NCBI GenBank assembly: GCA_016874975.1
Contig: VGSQ01000023.1
Location: 1-34,907, forward strand
From: Deltaproteobacteria bacterium
GTDB taxonomy: Bacteria; Desulfobacterota; Desulfobaccia; Desulfobaccales; 0-14-0-80-60-11
DNA length: 34,907 bases
Reading direction: 5' to 3'
This document shows positions 30,804-34,907 of this stretch, in pieces (position 1 is the first letter of the stretch; every line of letters begins with the position of its first letter). Below the pieces are notes generated by a model. The model was given only the letters and a program-made list of their open reading frames with translations. It was not told where the DNA came from and did not search any database. Made by a program: the position numbers and the translations under genes.

Positions 30804-31631
30804 ATGATTAAGCGAATCCGCCATATCGATTTTCTCCAAAACATCTATAAAACGATTATCCAATCAACATTAGGGGCGTCGGCGTATTTAGTGCCGGCCA
30901 AATATCAAAGCAACTTTATAAACCTGGGAGGAGCTTATGAAGCATACTACATTATTTATAGATTAATTTCCCAATTTAAAAAGGAAGGTAAAGTTTTGGT
31001 TATTGGGGTTGCTGGAGGCAGGGATTATTACGGTATGCTATTAAGAGGGTATGATGTCTACGGGTTCGATATTGCCATAATATCTGATATAAACAAATTA
31101 GTAATTGGCAATGTGGAGTCGCCACTTCCATTTCGAAAGTATACCTTTGATGTGGTTATAATGGGTGAAGTCATTGAACATCTCAAATACGATGCAAATG
31201 CCCTTCAGAATATAAGGCATATCCTTAAAGAAGATGGAGTGCTTATTGTTACCGTCCCTTTTTATCACGACAAACCGGAATATCATTTAAGAGTTCATTC
31301 CCGTAAGTCTTGCTCCAGATTGCTCAATTCATGTGGATTTGACGTTATAAATATCGTTGAACGTCCCGGTTTTCTTAAAATTCCCTATTGGGTTAATTGG
31401 CTCCATCACTTTTTGGGATGGGTTTACCTTAAGCTTAGCAGAAAATCGTTACATCAAGTATTGTTGCCGTTATGGGCACAAATTGAATATTACCTTGGCA
31501 AGAAAAACATCTTCTTCAGGAAATGGTCAAAAAGTTTCGGGGGATATTATGCTTGTAAGAAGGCCAATGGCAATCTCTATGACCATATTTCTTTGAATAA
31601 AAATCAATTTTCAACATTAGTGCCAAGATGA
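30804..31631 (+). CDS. class I SAM-dependent methyltransferase
   Basis: 275 residues, ATG 30804. SAM-binding motifs: KVLVIGVAGGRDYYGMLLRG (an unusual GVAGG glycine loop), YGFDIAIISD, and YTFDVVIMGEVIEHLKYDAN with ILKEDGVLIVTVPFY. The HSRKSC segment and aromatic C-terminus (PYWVNWLHHFLGW) follow the core. Typical of Methyltransf_11/25-like enzymes of glycan loci. AT-rich like the other two methyltransferase genes and unlike the neighbouring flippase. Confidence 0.88.
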   Translation: MIKRIRHIDFLQNIYKTIIQSTLGASAYLVPAKYQSNFINLGGAYEAYYIIYRLISQFKKEGKVLVIGVAGGRDYYGMLLRGYDVYGFDIAIISDINKLVIGNVESPLPFRKYTFDVVIMGEVIEHLKYDANALQNIRHILKEDGVLIVTVPFYHDKPEYHLRVHSRKSCSRLLNSCGFDVINIVERPGFLKIPYWVNWLHHFLGWVYLKLSRKSLHQVLLPLWAQIEYYLGKKNIFFRKWSKSFGGYYACKKANGNLYDHISLNKNQFSTLVPR

Positions 31632-31659
31632 ATAAAAGACATATCACAAGGGAAAAGTA

Positions 31660-32412
31660 ATGAGCGACTTTTTAGTAAGACTCCTGGGCTGGAAGGCCAC
31701 CGTCCTCCATGGAGACCCCATGGTCTGGGACCGGTATCGCTTTCTTCGGCGCCACCTGCAGGCAGGGCCCCTGAGAACCCTGGAGGCGGGCTGCGGTTCA
31801 GGGGCTTTCACCCTGTATGCCGCCATGCTGGGTAACGAGTCCATCGGGGTGTCCTTCGATGACGCTAACAATCGCAAGGCGGCGCGACGGGCTCAACTTC
31901 TGTGCCTTAACAAGGCCTCTTTCCTGAACCTTGACCTGCGGGAGCTCCACTTGATGGCGCCGTCTTTGGGTAGGTTTGACCAGATTATCTGTTTTGAAAC
32001 CATTGAACATATTCTGGATGATGACAAACTCATCGGTGATTTGTCGTCAATGTTGGTAGGTGGCGGCAGACTTATTCTGACGACACCGAATAAGGGCCTA
32101 AAACCATTAATAGGAGATGGTTTATTATCGACTATTGAAGACGGCGGACATGTTCGCCTGGGGTATACTTTTTCAGAAATGAGAGAATTATTTAATGCCA
32201 ATGGCTTGGATATTGTCGTGGAAGATTGTATCAGCGGCTACGTCAGCCAAAAACTTACCAATACGATGCGAACGTTAACCGGAATCAACCATAAGCTTGG
32301 CTGGACCCTGACCTTTCCCTTGAGGCTCCTACAATATATCGATTTCCCTTTAACTTTAATGATGCGATACCCCTATTACTGCATAGGAGTAGTAGGTCTC
32401 AAACGGAAATAA
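31660..32412 (+). CDS. class I SAM-dependent methyltransferase, mosaic composition
   Basis: 250 residues, ATG 31660 preceded by AAGGGAAAAG. Motif I is TLEAGCGSGAFTLYAAMLG (about residue 40), then GVSFDDANNRKAARR, and FDQIICFETIEHILDD with GGGRLILTTPNKG. Bases 31660-31985 use GC-rich codons; after that the gene is AT-rich to the end (ATTATC, AATAAG, TTATTATCG), so a recombination junction near 32000 is likely. It directly precedes a GT4 gene with the opposite mosaic. Confidence 0.88.
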   Translation: MSDFLVRLLGWKATVLHGDPMVWDRYRFLRRHLQAGPLRTLEAGCGSGAFTLYAAMLGNESIGVSFDDANNRKAARRAQLLCLNKASFLNLDLRELHLMAPSLGRFDQIICFETIEHILDDDKLIGDLSSMLVGGGRLILTTPNKGLKPLIGDGLLSTIEDGGHVRLGYTFSEMRELFNANGLDIVVEDCISGYVSQKLTNTMRTLTGINHKLGWTLTFPLRLLQYIDFPLTLMMRYPYYCIGVVGLKRK

Positions 32413-32461
32413 ATAAAAGAAAGCTTTGTCGATTGCATTATTATTTCTTTAATTTATTTTT

Positions 32462-33679
32462 ATGACAACTCCCCATAATAAAATTCGTATAGCAGTCATC
32501 GACAGCCATCCCATTCAATACCGTGCGCCATTGTGGCGTATGCTTGCCGCTCATCCCGATATTGACCTGAAATGCCTTTTTTATTTTGCCGGCGGTTCAT
32601 CAGAACCCCATCATGATGAAGATTTTGGACAGCAAATTAAATGGGATATTCCATTGTTGGAAGGATATCCTTATGAAATTATGCTTAAAAAGTCAGACTT
32701 TCATTTGACACCAAAACAAGAGATTGCATTAGCCCGTGCTATTTCCAAACAAATTCGTAATTTTATCCCTGATGCAGTACTTATGGTAGGCATCAAACCA
32801 TTTCTGCTCTATACCTCAATCTTGGCCTTGTTGCGTGTGAGGGGAACGCCCCTTTTCTTCCTGGGGGAGTCAAATCAAGAAAGCCGGGGAAATGGAGCGC
32901 GGACGCCTCTGAACCGCATGGCTTGGATGGTGCTGCTGCGACAATATTCTGCGGTCTTTTGTATTGGTCAAAAGAACCGACTGTTCCTAAGGCATCATGG
33001 TGTGCCGCCGGCAAGGCTTTTCTATGCCCCTTACTCTGTGGAAAATGAACGTTTTCAATCCGGCTACCGGGAGAGTTTGGCCAAGCGCAAAACAATGTTG
33101 GCGGACCTCGCGTTGCCGGCCGACAGCCGTGGCTTTATATTCTGCGGCAAATTTACCCATAAAAAACGGGTTCGGGAAATCCTCCGGGCATACGCTGCCA
33201 GCAGCCTGGCCGCCAGCCATCACCTGATTTTTGTGGGGTCCGGCCCTCTGGAAGACGACCTGAGGCATATGGTTCAGAGGCAGGGCCTGGAGAAAGTGCG
33301 CTTTCTGGGATTTGTCAACCAATCTGAAATGCCTCGGGTGTACAGCTTGGCTGATTTTTTGATCCTGGTATCCGATCCTACCGAAACCTGGGGGCTGGTG
33401 GTGAACGAAGCCATGGCCTGCGGTTTGCCCTGCATTGTGGCCGAAAGCTGTGGCTGCGCTCCTGACTTGATTATTCCCGGTCGCACCGGCTGGCGGGTCC
33501 CCCTGGATAACCACCAGGCTCTTATCCAAGCCATGCAGGAGGCGGCGTCTCTGTCTCAGGAGCAATACCTCTCCATATCCCTGGGCGCCAGGAAGCATAT
33601 TTCCCGTTATTCCTTCAAGCATATGGTGGATGGCATCGCCGCCGCCGTCCACTTTGTGGTCAACAATTCCAGGTTATGA
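32462..33679 (+). CDS. glycosyltransferase family 4 (GT-B)
   Basis: 405 residues, ATG 32462. The N-terminal Rossmann domain opens IRIAVIDSHPIQYRAPLWRM. The C-terminal domain has FIFCGKFTHKKRVREILRAY, FVGSGPLEDDLRHMV, VRFLGFVNQSEMPRVYSLAD and the donor-binding PTETWGLVVNEAMACGLP (E-x7-E motif). This is the retaining GT4 architecture. The first ~120 codons are AT-rich and the rest GC-rich from about 32830, so with the preceding gene it brackets an AT-rich patch of ~0.85 kb. It overlaps the next gene by 4 bp (ATGA). Confidence 0.93.
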   Translation: MTTPHNKIRIAVIDSHPIQYRAPLWRMLAAHPDIDLKCLFYFAGGSSEPHHDEDFGQQIKWDIPLLEGYPYEIMLKKSDFHLTPKQEIALARAISKQIRNFIPDAVLMVGIKPFLLYTSILALLRVRGTPLFFLGESNQESRGNGARTPLNRMAWMVLLRQYSAVFCIGQKNRLFLRHHGVPPARLFYAPYSVENERFQSGYRESLAKRKTMLADLALPADSRGFIFCGKFTHKKRVREILRAYAASSLAASHHLIFVGSGPLEDDLRHMVQRQGLEKVRFLGFVNQSEMPRVYSLADFLILVSDPTETWGLVVNEAMACGLPCIVAESCGCAPDLIIPGRTGWRVPLDNHQALIQAMQEAASLSQEQYLSISLGARKHISRYSFKHMVDGIAAAVHFVVNNSRL

Positions 33680-34758
33680 AGATTCTTTTTATCGGCAATT
33701 GTTCCCCCAAATCCACGTCTCTCCAGCGGTTTAATTGGATGCGGCAGTTGGGCCACGATATCGCCGCAGTGGACTCCAATCGCTTTTTCCCTTTCACTTA
33801 CCAATTGCCCTTATGGAAACGGGTGGAAAATAGGTTAGGGATCGGCCCCAGCTTTCTGGCCCTTAACCGTCAGGTCCTTGCCGCGGCTCAAGTCTCCTCA
33901 TGCGACCTCCTCTGGGTGGAAAAGGGGGTGCACCTTTTTCCTCAGACGTTGGCAGCTTGTCGGAAATATTGCTCTTCTCTGGCCTCTTTCCATCTGGACG
34001 ATCCTTTTACCCGCAGGGGTTCCAAAGGCTGGCGACATCACCTGGCCGGCATGTCCTATTACGATGTCCTTTTCGTGTCCAAGAAGGCAGTGGCCCTGGA
34101 TTGCCTGCAAAGAGGAGCCCGCTGCGTTTATGAGACCTTTTCCGGGTACGACCCACATTTGCACCGGCCGGTGACCCGGGACCTGCCCATACCGGCATTG
34201 TCTGGCTCCGTCATATTCATCGGGCATTATGAAGCGGAACGGGAGCGTTTTCTCGAAGCCGTTTTGAACGTCACCCCCCACCTCTTTGTCTCTAGCTGGG
34301 GCTGGGAGAAGTGTCGCAGCACCAAACTGCGACAAGCCGGAGTGTTGCACTGTGAAGGGCTTTGGGGCGACGACTACGCCGCCGCCTTGTCCCAGGCCGG
34401 CATCGCCTTGGGCCTTTTGACCCGCAACCACCGGGACCTTCACACCAGCCGCTCCTTTGAAATACCAGCCTGCGGGGGCTTCATGCTGGCGGAACGCACC
34501 GTGGAGCATCTCCTGCTTTTTCAGGAAGGGGTGGAGGCGGAATTCTTCGCAGACCTGGTAGAAATGGTTGACAAGGTTAAATATTATCTGGCCCACCCCG
34601 ATGAAGCCCGGGCCATCGGCCAGCGGGGCCGGCAGCGCTGCCTGGAGAGCGGCTACGGTTATGACAAATGCATCCCCCGCTGGCTGGAGTTCGCTATGAA
34701 CCCCAGGGGAAGGATGCGTTCCGATTTCGAATTGCTGGTGCAAGGCAAAGCCCCATGA
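33676..34758 (+). CDS. CgeB-like glycosyltransferase
   Basis: 360 residues, ATGA overlap on both sides. The start MKILFIGNCSPKSTSLQRFN, the mid-region LASFHLDDPFTRR and YYDVLFVSKKAV, and the C-terminal HTSRSFEIPACGGFMLAERT followed by a helix with VDKVKYYLAHPDEARAIGQ are typical of the CgeB / Glyco_trans_1_2 (PF13524) group of GT-B enzymes. The acceptor is unknown. GC-rich like the chromosome. Confidence 0.92.
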   Translation: MKILFIGNCSPKSTSLQRFNWMRQLGHDIAAVDSNRFFPFTYQLPLWKRVENRLGIGPSFLALNRQVLAAAQVSSCDLLWVEKGVHLFPQTLAACRKYCSSLASFHLDDPFTRRGSKGWRHHLAGMSYYDVLFVSKKAVALDCLQRGARCVYETFSGYDPHLHRPVTRDLPIPALSGSVIFIGHYEAERERFLEAVLNVTPHLFVSSWGWEKCRSTKLRQAGVLHCEGLWGDDYAAALSQAGIALGLLTRNHRDLHTSRSFEIPACGGFMLAERTVEHLLLFQEGVEAEFFADLVEMVDKVKYYLAHPDEARAIGQRGRQRCLESGYGYDKCIPRWLEFAMNPRGRMRSDFELLVQGKAP

Positions 34759-34907
34759 CCTCCTATCGCCGGGCGCTGTATGAACAATACCTCAGCCATC
34801 GCAATGGGGTGGCAGGGACCGGACATGAAGAGCAGTGCCGCCATCAGGCGCGCTACTTGGCCCGTCTTCTTAGAAGGTATCTGCCGCACCAGAGAAACAC
34901 TCCCTGC
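34755..34907 (+). CDS. start of a methyltransferase-like gene, cut by the window edge
   Basis: ATG 34755 overlaps the CgeB-like stop (ATGA). The visible 51 codons start MTSYRRALYEQYLSHRNG and continue to the last base with no stop. This opening, Y...LY..Y...H, followed by a basic helix, is what I expect before the SAM-binding core of class I methyltransferases in glycan loci, but the core itself lies outside the window. The frame and coupling to the preceding gene are well supported; the family is a guess. Confidence 0.55.
   Translation, partial: MTSYRRALYEQYLSHRNGVAGTGHEEQCRHQARYLARLLRRYLPHQRNTPC

Noticed and set aside
12637-34907. Exosortase/PEP-CTERM system linked to the amidotransferase and export genes
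   Set aside because: No exosortase-like membrane protein and no PEP-type C-terminal sorting signal were found in any translated gene.

Overview
The window reads as a GC-rich chromosomal segment of a Gram-negative bacterium, most likely a deltaproteobacterial lineage (Desulfobacterota or Syntrophobacterota). The evidence is an outer-membrane exopolysaccharide export system, a lytic transglycosylase, a radical-SAM/HPr-kinase-like/PqqD cassette of a type I know mainly from such lineages, and many short intergenic palindromes. The taxon is an inference; no marker gene is present.

Layout. (1) 1-4.4 kb: two leftward genes (an AAA+ ATPase with a partial MshEN-like N-terminus and a probable winged-helix protein), two copies of a ~200-bp MITE-like element, and a complete tRNA-Arg(CCG) with its own promoter and terminator. 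(2) 4.4-7.0 kb: a leftward pair encoding a lytic transglycosylase and an exported pseudo-protease/TPR protein. (3) 7.3-11.9 kb: the most interesting region, a probable peptide-modification (RiPP-like) cassette. It holds a leftward nucleotidyltransferase and, rightward, a radical SAM/SPASM protein (frameshifted here), an easily overlooked 52-residue Cys-containing candidate precursor peptide with a YxxP leader motif and a C-terminal Ser, an HPr-kinase-like protein, an S26-type peptidase and a PqqD-like peptide-binding protein. A 295-bp non-autonomous transposon with 13-bp terminal inverted repeats and a perfect 9-bp target duplication separates the peptidase from the PqqD gene. The centre of the cassette (about 8.85-10.83 kb) is AT-rich, and both composition breakpoints fall inside genes.

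(4) 12.6-34.9 kb: a long rightward exopolysaccharide locus. It begins with a NusG/RfaH-like antiterminator behind a long hairpin. It continues with a Cys/Pro/Gly-rich exported protein, an outer-membrane beta-barrel (frameshifted), a glycosidase-like protein, an O-antigen ligase/polymerase, a Wza-type export protein, a Wzc-type BY-kinase/co-polymerase and an asparagine-synthase-like amidotransferase. A glycan assembly block follows: an FkbM methyltransferase, GT9, three further methyltransferases, a flippase, GT4, a CgeB-like GT and the start of one more methyltransferase. In the glycan block GC-rich glycosyltransferase/flippase genes alternate with AT-rich methyltransferase genes, which suggests piecemeal replacement.

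The intergenic space is full of repeats: a 17-nt REP-like palindrome present more than ten times, three MITE copies with 4-bp duplications, a 223-bp unit in three tandem copies carrying telomere-like GGGTTCT runs, a 133-bp unit in two copies that folds into a three-way hairpin, and several dispersed hairpins. No transposase, integrase, rRNA or CRISPR array was seen.
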